Assembly: GCA_027575805.1 (NCBI GenBank) | Contig: JANBPU010000001.1 | Coordinates: 496,001 to 560,000, forward strand | Direction of reading: 5' to 3' | DNA: 64,000 nucleotides | DNA from: Mycoemilia scoparia | Taxonomy: Eukaryota > Kickxellomycota > Kickxellomycetes > Kickxellales > Kickxellaceae | Shown: positions 23,435 through 33,377 of the stretch, piece after piece | Layout of the letters: each line of letters opens with the position of its first letter | How positions within the stretch are numbered: position 1 is the first letter of the stretch | The notes under the pieces: generated by a model | What the model saw: the letters and a program-made list of their open reading frames with translations, nothing else | What the model was told of the DNA's origin: nothing | Database searches by the model: none | Program-made: the position numbers and the translations under genes

Positions 23435-24339
23435 GAGCTTAGCCTAATGTATTCACTGCTCAATAAAGCTATAATATGGTGCAGAAAAAGAGAAGAATGT
23501 TTTGCTATAACTTGTTTCTCAAGACCGCCAAAACCCCACGTAGTGAAGACAATTAGCAGCATATTTGTTGATCAATGGGTTTGTGATCAATTGTGAGGTT
23601 TGAATATCAATTCCAATGTTGATGCTATTGATAGCAAAATTATATGTGGTCTAGTTTAACTACTGATTAGCCACAAAATGGCTGTGGGTGGATCCCAGCA
23701 GAATGTCCTATAATTTTGATAAATAGTTTTTAATGATGGCAAAAGTTCTTATGTATGTGTAAAGACCCATTGTCGCAAGGTCGTGTGAGACTGACTTTTC
23801 TCTTGAATGTATGTATTATTGGTTGTGACATTATAGTTTGATTCTTTCTAGCTACTGAATATTGATATTTCATCTGTTTGTATGTAAATGTACTTTTATT
23901 ATAATTTTTGATAATAACTTTGGGGACATTTTAAGCCTAATAACTTGTGAAATAAAACCATACCTGACAGGTTCTCCATCAAAGGTAAACCAAATTGCAT
24001 CCACATGCCACCTGCAGATTAGCCTATAAGCCGTATATTTTTGACTAGTATTTGGGAGATTATTCTGGTATCCTTTCCGAGGAGGCCCACACATTAGATA
24101 AAGCCACATATATTCTAAGTGATTTGGTGGAGTAGTTGAAAGAGTGAATGTATTCACTAAGATTATTGTCCATTATAACACCATAAAGCTGGCGGCCATA
24201 ATATACCGTATCATAATTTATTACCAGTCCAAAAGTATGAAAATCGAAGGGCATTTTCAGCCAGTACCCATACACAGTCATTTTATGATTGCTCACAAGG
24301 CGAAACTTGTACTTAAAACTACTACAAAGCCGCAACTAA
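23435..24339. other. AT-rich spacer without a recognised gene
   Basis: Minus-strand frames at 23870-24157 and 24060-24335 are open but overlap each other, and I recognise no domain in them. They may be chance or a decayed gene. Confidence 0.4.
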
Positions 24340-25150
24340 TTATTCAAATGAATGAGATGTGTCTAATACCCTGATTGTGCTTGTGTCATTTAAGCAGTGC
24401 TTTTTGAATTCATCAAATGATAATAGCTCATTTTGGTCCTATTTAACAGAAGAATTGGTAAAAATGAATAAGTGATCACTATCATTTTGTTGTTGTATTG
24501 ACCAAAAATCTTACCTTATCTATTACACTGAACATGGTTTCGACGGCTTCTTTTATGTAATTTTGTTCTTTTTGCTTTACCATGGATCCCACCATAATTA
24601 ATAGGCTTTGCACAACTTTGTACATCTCGGCCTTTGAAATCATACCATCATGGTCAGTATCGTAGATGTTGAAAAGCCCTAGATGTGCACACATAAACAA
24701 ATTTATGGTCATATTATAGAATGTCAAAAAATGTATTATCTAACAGTGTCCGTATGTTGGCTTACATCTAAGTTTGTTTTCTGGGGTTTCTCTGTCAGTC
24801 ACGGAAAGCCCCTGAATAAGTTCAGTAAAGTCTATATATCCATCCTGGTTCTGGTCAAATAGATCAAAAATGTGATCAGCAAACTCCAGTGAGCTCCCAG
24901 ATATAAAGTACTTTTTGTATATTTGCCTAAAGTCAACTGGTTTTATCTGTCCGTCTGGAAACTCAAAAATAAAGGACTTGTAAAGCTTTTTAATCTCTCT
25001 CTTTTTAACTATAGAATGTTTACATTCGGTCAGTATTTCAAATATGAACATGGTGACGCTTTTTGGTGGTATATCGTTGGGCTTACATTTGGTAGTGGTC
25101 TCAAGCTCCTTTATCTTTTTAGAACCAAGTTGAGGCCCAAAAATACACAT
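24340..25150 (-). CDS. neuronal-calcium-sensor/frequenin-like EF-hand protein
   Basis: Exons 25150-25087, 25008-24766, 24678-24515 and 24438-24340 give 189 residues, the same length as NCS-1. NCS proteins are Ca2+ sensors, for example activating phosphatidylinositol 4-kinase. EF-hand 1 is degenerate, as in the family (F-E-F-P-D-G-Q-I). EF2 is D-Q-N-Q-D-G-Y-I-D-F-T-E, EF3 D-T-D-H-D-G-M-I-S-K-A-E and EF4 D-K-D-Q-N-E-L-L-S-F-D-E. All three carry acidic residues at the coordinating positions. The family block L-R-W-L-F-N-I-Y-D spans a splice site. Oddity: residue 2 is Cys, not the Gly normally myristoylated, although the spacing from the start to the first helix equals that of NCS-1. The start is the only ATG in the exon. 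Confidence 0.88.
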
Positions 25151-25342
25151 CTGTGCACCAAAATACTGCAATTTATTTATTTATTTATGTATTTAAAAGA
25201 AATTTGAGATAGGTCTGTTGAACTGGAATGGAAAAGACCTATCACAGTGCTAATACAATATCAAATACTTAAATTTGCTGCAGTATGAAAAAAGGATTCT
25301 TGATTTCTGCGAATGCTCTTTTATTTAACACCTGAATGGTTA

Positions 25343-25579
25343 CTAGTCATCTTTTGTGATATAAAGAAACAAGTTTACCGAGGTCAATGCTAAAAGGAAA
25401 GATTCTCTAAAGACAATACCACATAAAATCGTCATCAAAAAGGGTACAGTACTATTTTCAATTCGTGCTAAATTGTTGATTTCATCTCTTCGTAAACGAG
25501 TTGTTAAGATGGGGTAACTAGAAGTTTCTGTACCTATTTTTATCAAAGCATAGCCACATATTGATGTGTAAAACAACAT
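25343..25579 (-). CDS. possible small membrane protein (weak MAPEG-like pattern)
   Basis: An ATG-initiated 78-residue frame, with two hydrophobic stretches in its second half. The segment R-R-D-E-I-N-N-L-A-R-I-E-N then P-F-L is loosely like the R-R-x-x-x-N-x-L-E-N-x-x-P-F motif of MAPEG/microsomal glutathione transferases. The frame is about half the family length and lacks the N-terminal helix. It could be a truncated gene, one exon, or chance. It starts 20 bp from a MITE edge. Confidence 0.3.
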   Translation of the reverse strand: MLFYTSICGYALIKIGTETSSYPILTTRLRRDEINNLARIENSTVPFLMTILCGIVFRESFLLALTSVNLFLYITKDD

Positions 25580-25599
25580 AATTTTATTTACCTAGGCAA

Positions 25600-25717
25600 T
25601 ATGGATCATAATTTTTGAAGAGTGAATATTGACTAGTAAAACTGGACATCCATTTGTCTGTGATTGCGCCTATAATCATGGTCACCAAAATTTACCCTTC
25701 AAAAATTATTGCTCATA
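25600..25717. mobile_element. MITE copy 4 (intergenic, upstream of MoaD gene)
   Basis: Inverted orientation relative to copy 2. It begins TGGATCATAATTTTTGAAG and ends CCCTTCAAAAATTATTGCTCA, with TA on both sides. It sits 134 bp upstream of the MoaD start codon, inside the likely promoter. Confidence 0.82.
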
Positions 25718-25851
25718 CGGAAGAAATATTGCAAACCCAAACCATAATTAAACAAAGCCAGGCGGTCTTTTATGTTAGGAACTGGTTTATGGTGTATCGA
25801 TGTTTTGTCATCATAAGACAGTTATAATCTTTAAATTTCATCTAAATATAC

Positions 25852-26109
25852 ATGTCGGGATCCGTTACAGTGCTGTTTTTTGCCTCAGCTCGAGATGCTG
25901 TTGGAGGGGAGCAAAAGAAAGAGATGTCAATTGCGAGCGAAACTTCCCTCAAATCACTCCTAGATGAACTAAAGAAGACTTACATGCCACTTGTTGATGT
26001 GCTTGATATATCTATGGTATCAGTTAACGGCGAGGTTGCAGAGGATATAAACGTGGTTTTGAAGCCCAAAGATGAAATAGCTATCATCCCACCGGTTAGC
26101 GGTGGATAG
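25852..26109 (+). CDS. MOCS2A: molybdopterin synthase small (sulfur-carrier) subunit
   Basis: Intronless, 85 residues, the normal length of MoaD/MOCS2A. It has a ubiquitin-like beta-grasp fold pattern: V-T-V-L-F-F-A-S-A-R-D-A-V-G near the start, then V-S-V-N-G-E-V-A, then P-K-D-E-I-A-I-I-P-P-V-S. It ends in the essential Gly-Gly that is adenylylated and thiocarboxylated. With MOCS2B it inserts dithiolene sulfur into precursor Z to form molybdopterin. Its presence implies that the organism uses molybdenum cofactor, for example for nitrate reductase or sulfite oxidase. The 3' end converges with the velvet gene, 151 bp apart. Confidence 0.92.
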   Translation: MSGSVTVLFFASARDAVGGEQKKEMSIASETSLKSLLDELKKTYMPLVDVLDISMVSVNGEVAEDINVVLKPKDEIAIIPPVSGG

Positions 26110-26260
26110 GCCAGTCTTTGGTGATTATAAGTTTACCCTAAAGCGAATATGGCTTCCAAAGGTATATATAATTTGCAATGTTCTAAAACGAGTGTTTAGC
26201 CATTTTAGTACTATTATTTTATACATATGTACTTGAAAATTGTTTTAAATGTGATGTCTA

Positions 26261-28189
26261 CTATTTATATAATTGATTTCTGTCGCTTCTGCTATTGATC
26301 CACTCTGTTAATTGCTGAGCTGCAGATAGTGTTTGGAAAGGGGTTGTTTGGGTATTTTGGGCAACCAAGCCAGGGCCATAGTTGGTTAAACCTTCTGGTA
26401 ACCTGGTCTGTTGTAGATCATCCTGTTGCCATAGCTGGTCTATATTGGCGTTCGAGAATGGCCACTGGATTTGTGATGTTTGCTGACTCCTGTTCACTCG
26501 ATCCAAGGACATTCCGCCTAAAAGGATGTTGTTTAGGACGGACTCTGAGATGCTATTTGGTGCTGGTCCATGAGAAAGCTCTTGGGGCTGCTGGGCCCAG
26601 TTATTAAATAGGCCAGCTAATCTGTATGCACCTGAAGTGTTTGTAGGAAGTGGGCAGACGCTTGACTGTGTGTTTTGCTGGCTTGAAGCTATAAAGTTCG
26701 ACATTGGGCTACCTTTGGAACAGCCCAGAAGCTGGAGAGAGCTGAGGTTACTATAATTCCGAATGTTTGTACTGCCGCTGCCGCCACTACCACTACTACT
26801 ACTATTGGTACTACTACCACTCCCGCTCCCACTACCCCCTGGGACACTTCCCAATCCAAATTCCATCCGATCGGGATTGATCATTTTATATCCCGGCTCG
26901 CCTCTCCCATTAAAAGCACCATTCATCCATATTGGCTTTTGTACATTCCCCATGGCACCAAAATTTTCCAAAACCTTCCAGTCAACCGAAGAGGATGGGG
27001 AAATGGAATCCAGGTATGAGAGACTGCTTCGGATTGTGCTTGTATCGGAGTCGGCTCTATCTTCTCTGAAAATCTTGGCAATGGGTACATTTTTGAGCTG
27101 CTGAATGTCCTTGTTCCCGCGCCTAATTATAAATGAATGTTTGTTAGTTGTGTGTTTAGGAATATCTTGCGATGGATAAAGCTATGTCTATGCTTACTTT
27201 CGCGGCCGGATGTCTGATCTTATCCGAATCCTCAGGCCCTGTCCAGCAAACGCTCTAGCAAGTAACGAGGAGCCTAATGATAACAAAGCATTCATCGTTT
27301 AGATCAGCCGTTTACAATGCGAAGCATTATTCTCCATAAACCACTTGACATACCCATCATTCCAGGGAACCTCTTTGGCGAATAAACCGTGAAGGGACCA
27401 GACACTACGTGGGTTCGATGAACAACTTTATTTCTATTTACAAGATGCCAACTTTAGTAACAATGTTCAACGGCATCTTTTGACGTAGCCATATGGCGCT
27501 GTCTTATAAATCTCACAAAACAACACTCTATACTTGCCCCAGAATTTCAAAGAGATCGAACCTGAGTTTGAACGAGCCTTCCAGCCGAACACTTAGATCA
27601 CCAAACACAAAATATGCCCCCTGTACCATGTCCAAATCACAGAGTGTGTGTAGAGAGGACACCACCATACCAGAGAGAGCTGGGACAGTATCGCCTCTAA
27701 TGCGCGATATTTCCTTTTCATCGTCCTTGTCTACCAAAGTGGCTCTCATGATAAAATGTGGGCTGAGTGTGTAGCTCGGTTCATCAGGGTCAGTTCCTGC
27801 GCCTTGACTCTGCTTATCCATGACTAGCTGAATGATAGGTGGAGGATCAACCGGTCTCCGATCAACTGTTAAAAGTAAAGCACATAGTGGATATGGCGGT
27901 GAGCGTTAGCAAAGTTCAAGTCTGGCTTCCAAGTCAGCAGCTGGATACCTGGGTGCTAATTGATCAAATGCCTACCTCTCTCACTTATACACCCAACTCT
28001 CGATCGCTTTGGCTGCTGTCTAATTACCAACTTGTGGAGCACGCTACAGTCATTCAGAACAAGGATGAGTTTTTGCTGTTGTATGACTTTGAATATTGCT
28101 CAAACGCCGAGTTAGCTTCAAATATATACTAACCTCTCATGACCGGCACTAGCGTCCAAATGATCAAGATCATGGTTTATAGCTACCAT
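26261..28189 (-). CDS. velvet-family transcriptional regulator
   Basis: Six exons: 28189-28134, 28043-27976, 27865-27538, 27433-27354, 27273-27198 and 27122-26261, giving 489 residues. The velvet domain fills residues about 19-210, assembled from five exons. Blocks in order are L-H-K-L-V-I-R-Q-Q-P-K-R-S-R, D-R-R-P-V-D-P-P-P-I-I-Q-L, a loop region, Y-F-V-F-G-D-L-S-V-R-L-E-G, H-R-T-H-V-V-S-G-P-F-T-V-Y-S, K-R-F-P-G-M and F-A-G-Q-G-L-R-I-R-I-R. The 270-residue tail is Ser/Gly/Gln-rich and disordered. Velvet proteins (VeA, VelB, VosA) are NF-kB-like fungal DNA-binding regulators of development and secondary metabolism. Which paralogue this is cannot be decided. Intron 3 needs a GC donor. Confidence 0.9.
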
Positions 28190-29033
28190 ACTTTTAGCCA
28201 CTAGACCGACACAGTATTGGAGTAATAAAAGCTTGTCCGAGTATTGTTATTTCAAGGCTATTTGAAAGAGATAATTTTTGCAAGAAAGAGATAAAATACA
28301 AAAAAGCGACTTTGGAATTAAAAATGAATGACGTGCTTTGAGATAGCAAGCCGGAACTGTGATGTTGTGGCCGATTCCAAACATATTTGTATTTTCAAAG
28401 TATATTAATAGCTATCTTCACTTTCTGTCGGTAAATATATACTAATATAATGTGGTCGCAGTAAATATTACAAAGGAATTTATTAACATGATCTCTGGAA
28501 AAAGGATTGGTTCCTGGTTCCAATCTGAGTCAGACCAATCTAACCCACACAAGTAAGTTGGTTCTGATTTATCTGTGGGATAAACCCAGAAGGACGGATT
28601 TCAAAACTTGGATAAAAAGCAGTTACCCAGACTCCAATTTCTTAATAGCAGTAATGCCCAGGCAAGTTGTTCTTCAACTACAATAGCATGTTGCTATTCC
28701 TTCTTGGCTCAAAGAGATCATAGCGGACTAAGGTTCCCGAATAACTTATACACACAAACACATATGATTGAGCTCTGCTGCATATGGCTCAAAACTGGGT
28801 CCTGTGAAATGCTATTGATGACTTTAACCAATTTTCTCGGTTAGGGACTACATAGTGACAAATATTGATTAATTATAAACAAAATTTTACCAATATAGAA
28901 CCCCACTGTGCACACAGTCCGCCTTCAAAATTAATAAACACAATAATTTCCAAAACAGAGCATGGCTGAATTACAATTTAGTAAAAATGAATGTTTATGC
29001 AAAAAGTACTATTTGGTGCGTTTCCACTAAAAA
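28190..29033. other. intergenic spacer upstream of velvet gene
   Basis: About 840 bp, AT-rich, with no recognisable gene or RNA. It serves as the velvet promoter (minus strand) and the 3' flank of the Rsm1-like gene. Confidence 0.5.
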
Positions 29034-30825
29034 TTACAAAGACTCGTTTCTGGATTTTAAAAGTCCCTTTACATAATTTAAAATAGCTTGGGCTTTGTCA
29101 GGATCCTCTAGAGCACTTGCCAGATTGCTACCGCCCAGCAAGTCAGATAACCCACTAAGGTCTAAGGATGGGAATAGCTCATCTGTCAGTGGCTCGGCAT
29201 TAGTAGGAGCGGATGTTGCAGATGTAGTAACAGACGTTTGTATTTGTGTTGGGGCTGAAGATACTGGCTGGTGAGCTGGCAAAGCGGATGCTTGCTGAGT
29301 AGCGGGGTGTGATGGGGATAATAGTGTGGACTTTGTATGGGAAATCAATGGCGAAGAAGCATTCCTGGGTGCTGTAGCTTGCTGGCTGCGGGGCTGTTGA
29401 CCATTTCCAGCTGGGCTGACCGACTTTTGAATAGCTGCATGTTTTTGGGGCTTCAAAGGTGTCCTTAGTATGTTTTTTGCACGTTGAGTAAGCGCATTTA
29501 CATCTTTGGGTTTCGTAGACAATAATGGGGATTGTTTTCCAGTTTGGTTTGGCTGTATGATGTTGGATCTAGCAGGTATTTGGGGGCTGACTCTAGATTC
29601 AGAAGGAAATGGAACCGAATTTGATCGGGATATGTGTGTAAGCAATGTGGAAAACTCGCGCTGCCAGCCAGGAATCATAGTTTTCACGAACCCTTGAAGT
29701 TTTTCGAGAGTGATATCTCCAGACAAGGTATCTTGACTTTCGATAATGGGCTGTGCAGCTGCCCGATCAGGATCGAGAGAGTCTAGCTCGACTGATCCCG
29801 ATGGGTCCCTATTTATCCAATAGCAGTATGATCTATGCTCTTTTTCTGCATCAAAATCTTGTGTGCAAATGTCCATGGTGGTTTCCAATGCACCTTCTTT
29901 TGTTGTTCTGCCTCCGTCACCATTGGAATCGCCCATCACATCATTACGCGTATGGTCTTCCTCGTGATTTTTAAACATCCAAAGGCCAACTACTCTAAAG
30001 CACATTTCACACTTAAGCGTTGGCTTTGAAGCGATACAATCGGCTCTCCATCCAAATAGCGTCAATATGGCCGCGGAGAGATAGAGTGTCTCTGCAATTT
30101 CCTTATCATATTTACCTAATAGAGGAAGACTCTTTGGCATGTATTTTTTCAGAACATCGATATGGCTCGAATTTAATGTGTGCTTTGGAACTGGGATTGC
30201 TAATCCCAAAGACAAAATGCGCTCGACATCACTCTGATACTTATTTACTAGCTCTGCTGTCGTAGTTAGTGGCTGACTATATATATGCTCTAAAATTTAA
30301 GATAAACAGCATATTCGTCACTATTTAGCACTCAATAATTGGCCATTAAACATATTCATAAGCTCAACTAATTATCATTTCGTGCTTACTTTGACATTGT
30401 GATTTTATCCAGGGGCACGCACTATTGTGAGCTGTTGTGAGCTGTTCGATATACTTTCTTATTAGATTTTTGCTGCTGCCTTTATCCCAGCCTTGGGGGA
30501 AACGAATTATCAGCAGCGAAGAACAGCACGGGCATTTTATGGTATCTGTGGTGCTGTTGATCCAGCCATGCATTGCACAACGCACAGCCCCAAGTGACTC
30601 TGGTTTGCCTCTCCATAAGTGTATCTTGAATGTTTCTAGTCGAGCCAAAAAATCTGGGCTGCTCCATGGGCGACATTGCACGATCGAAGGAATCGCACCT
30701 TCTCTGCTTTTTTGTGGTGAATCTGCGCCAGTGCTGAACCTTGGCCTTTTCTTTGAGTCTAGTGAACTCAGCGAAGCTGCTATCCTCCGCTTTGTTACGT
30801 CAACTGGTACAGATATTTTAGACAT
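29034..30825 (-). CDS. Rsm1/NIPA-like C3HC zinc-finger protein
   Basis: Exons 30825-30390 and 30289-29034 give 563 residues. Exon 1 carries the C3HC zinc-finger-like domain at about residues 45-145: C-R-P-W-S-S-P-D-F-L-A-R-L, W-I-N, then C-P-C-C, ending H-N-S-A-C-P-W. The second Rsm1-type block follows in exon 2 near residues 220-250 (L-K-C-E-M-C-F-R-V-V-G-L-W). S. pombe Rsm1 acts in mRNA export; human ZC3HC1/NIPA is at the nuclear basket. The C-terminal 300 residues are Ser/Thr/Pro/Gln-rich and disordered, ending in a hydrophobic L-F-P-S-L-D-L-S-G-L-S-D-L-L segment. The start is the first ATG giving a clean N-terminus. Confidence 0.88.
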
Positions 30826-31307
30826 ATCTATGTATAAATTGGACAATTGTGGTGTGTTATAATACAGAGAAATTTTCACCCAATTTCCGTGACAACTGAT
30901 GTTTTGTATGTATAACGCAATGGCGTATTAAGCTACCATGTGTTAAATTTACAACACAGAAGAATTTTGGATTCAGCGAATTAAAAGTAAGAAACGCTAT
31001 GACACGACCTTCATGGACAAAATAGTAGGAAGGTCGTGCTTTAGTGGTGGAGATTCTGAAATTTAATTCCAACGACCCAACAGGTCCGAATCTTGATTGA
31101 GAGATCAATATTTTCCTTACACTAATAATTTTGGCTACTGTGGGTTCTGGGAGGAAAAATATCATTTAAGGCATGGATGGTGAGGGTGATAATGTTCAAA
31201 ATGGACCCTAACCTTGGCCCAAAAAGGGCCGGTGAGTGGTTTTGGTAGCCCGCCTTTTTCTTTTCTTTTTTCACAGCATTTAAAATTGTGATACTCTTGC
31301 AAGAAAA
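30826..31307. other. divergent promoter region, Rsm1-like gene to HPRT
   Basis: 482 bp between divergent starts. A pyrimidine-rich run (about 31250-31275) ends 30 bases before the HPRT ATG. No gene seen. Confidence 0.5.
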
Positions 31308-32285
31308 ATGGCCAAGGATAGACAGGAGCCCTGGATCGACGTTACCCAGGAAAAATTCAACTATGATTCGGATTATTTTGTTATCCCCGAACACTATGAG
31401 GAGGATGTTGGAAACGTTTTAATCCCCCACGGTCTCATCATGGACCGCATTAATAAGCTTGCTCAGCTTATTACCAGTGAGTTCAACGAGCGCTTGACTG
31501 TGTGCTGTGTTCTCAAGGGAGGTCACCAGTTCTTTGCTGACCTCGTCAACGCCATCAAGAAGCGGTCAACTCAGAAGGGCAAGACTCTTCCCGTCAGCTT
31601 CGAGTTTATCCGAGTAAAAAGCTACCATAACGACCAATCTACTGGAAAAGTACAGATTTCTCTCTCTGAGGATGAACTCAAAGATTTCAAGGATAAGGTA
31701 CTGGAAATGAAAACCACCTGTCCTGTTTATCATCCATGGTTTCAGAAACCAGCTAAAACGCCTCACCTTATTATGTTTACCCAACATTATAGGATATTCT
31801 CATCGTTGAGGATATTATTGACACCGGAAGAACAATGAAGGCTTTACTAGAGTTTTTGAAGGACTACCAACCAAGAACAGTCAAAGTAGCTTCTCTTTTG
31901 GTCAAAAAGACCCCCAAGTCCAATGGATACATCCCAGACTATGTTGGGTTTGCCGTCCCAGACTTGTTTGTTGTTGGGTAAGTAGTTCTATAGCCCGCCC
32001 TGCCCAAAATTCCGAGTATTTACTAAAGTATATTTGCTATGCTACTTCACATCAACCCACAGATACTGTCTTGACTACAACGACTACTTCCGTGACCTTG
32101 ATCACATCTGTATTATCAGTGTAAGTAAAACATACGAATGAACTCCTCCCCACCATCCTCCTTATTCTCAGATTTTAATATTGCCACATGTCCCACTTTA
32201 CCCCAGAAAAATAACAGCTTGGTGTGATACAATTATCTTTATCTTTCAATAGGACAAGGGTAGGGCCAAGTATGCTTTGCAGTGA
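31308..32285 (+). CDS. HPRT: hypoxanthine-guanine phosphoribosyltransferase, animal-like
   Basis: Salvages hypoxanthine and guanine to IMP and GMP using PRPP. Exons 31308-31697, 31793-31977, 32063-32120 and 32253-32285 give 221 residues (human 218). The PRPP loop [10 protein letters not shown] lies at about residues 135-144. L-K-G-G supplies the pyrophosphate loop and S-Y-H-N-D-Q-S-T-G the flexible catalytic loop. [11 protein letters not shown] lies near the C-terminus. By inspection, the order and wording of these blocks closely follow vertebrate HPRT, rather than the short divergent yeast Hpt1. It is cytosolic. Introns are 75-132 bp and all junctions are in phase. Confidence 0.95.
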
Positions 32286-33377
32286 GCAGCTACACCACTC
32301 TATGTATATCTCTCTTGAAATAATAAAAGCATTATATATCTGCCGATATAATGGCCCATAGTCTTTTGTATAGTTAAAGTTGCGCACTGGGTTAGGTTTC
32401 CAGAGCAATTGTATGTTGAGCTTGGGAATGTTCCAATTACCCCAAGAAATATTGTGAGGTTTTATTTGTGATAGAGCAGACACACTGGTACATAAATAGG
32501 ACTCATTTTTGTCCGGGATGTGATGATGTTGGACCATCCATTGCGCCCTGAGGTACTGAGAAGGACTGGTCATCTTTTTAATTAGTGCTACTACTATGTC
32601 TTTGTTTAACTATTTTGGGGAGAGGCATGGGCCCATTCCACCCTGCAGGAACAGAAATGAATTTATTTGTGTCTCAGCTGCTAAGTAATAATGTCTATGG
32701 TTTGACATGGCACCCGAAAATGGACTGCTTCAGTAGAAACTGAGAGAGGAAGAGGCACAAGAACAAATATGCAGTAAATGGGACAGGCTATTTAACAAAG
32801 GGTTTTGGGGAGACTGCTGGTTGCTGTTGGCCCATCCAATGTTTTTGAAGTTTGACCAACAAGCAGAGTGGGTTTACTATCCTTTTTGTAGTCTCCTCTG
32901 ATGGACAATTTGCCAAAGATGGGAAGCACCAGCCAATGGATTTGATTGATGGCTGTTACTTGAGCTCAATTTGCAAATGGGTGCATAGTCCATGCCGAAT
33001 GGGGTTGAAATCTGCATGCGCTTTGGTAAAAACCAGAGCACACTACAGCCTGGCTGCCAATTCAATGAAAATCACCAGAACCTATTGTTGGCCTGCTGCT
33101 TGGCTCACAAACGTCATGGGCTTTTAACATGTGTTCTGTCTACTTTGCACTCCTCAACTTTATTTACTCTTGCTTTTAAATTTTTGCAGATATTCCCCAC
33201 TTCAACCAAGTATAGGCCACCTGCTTTGTCTGTATCTCTCACAATTTAGAATAATCCAAACCCAGCCTTCTTTGCCGTAAAGCTAGTGATCACTATTCCC
33301 GCGTATCTCTACTGTGCGATTTTGCAATAAAGCTTTGGTATATAAGTCCGAAATCCATCGTTGCCTAGGCATTCTGA
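32286..33377. other. intergenic region, HPRT to TSC2
   Basis: 1.1 kb without a recognisable gene. A TATATAAG sequence lies about 35 bases before the TSC2 ATG, and a C/T-rich tract at 33130-33260 is likely promoter/leader. Confidence 0.45.

Noticed and set aside
23870..24335. Two overlapping minus-strand ORFs between the unknown SIM protein gene and the NCS gene
   Set aside because: They overlap in different frames and I recognise no domain in either. Neither could be extended to a convincing gene model.
26261..27295. A separate small mitochondrial protein starting at the Met at 27295
   Set aside because: The frame joins in phase to upstream velvet exons, and the supposed presequence (F-A-G-Q-G-L-R-I-R-I-R) is the conserved end of the velvet domain.
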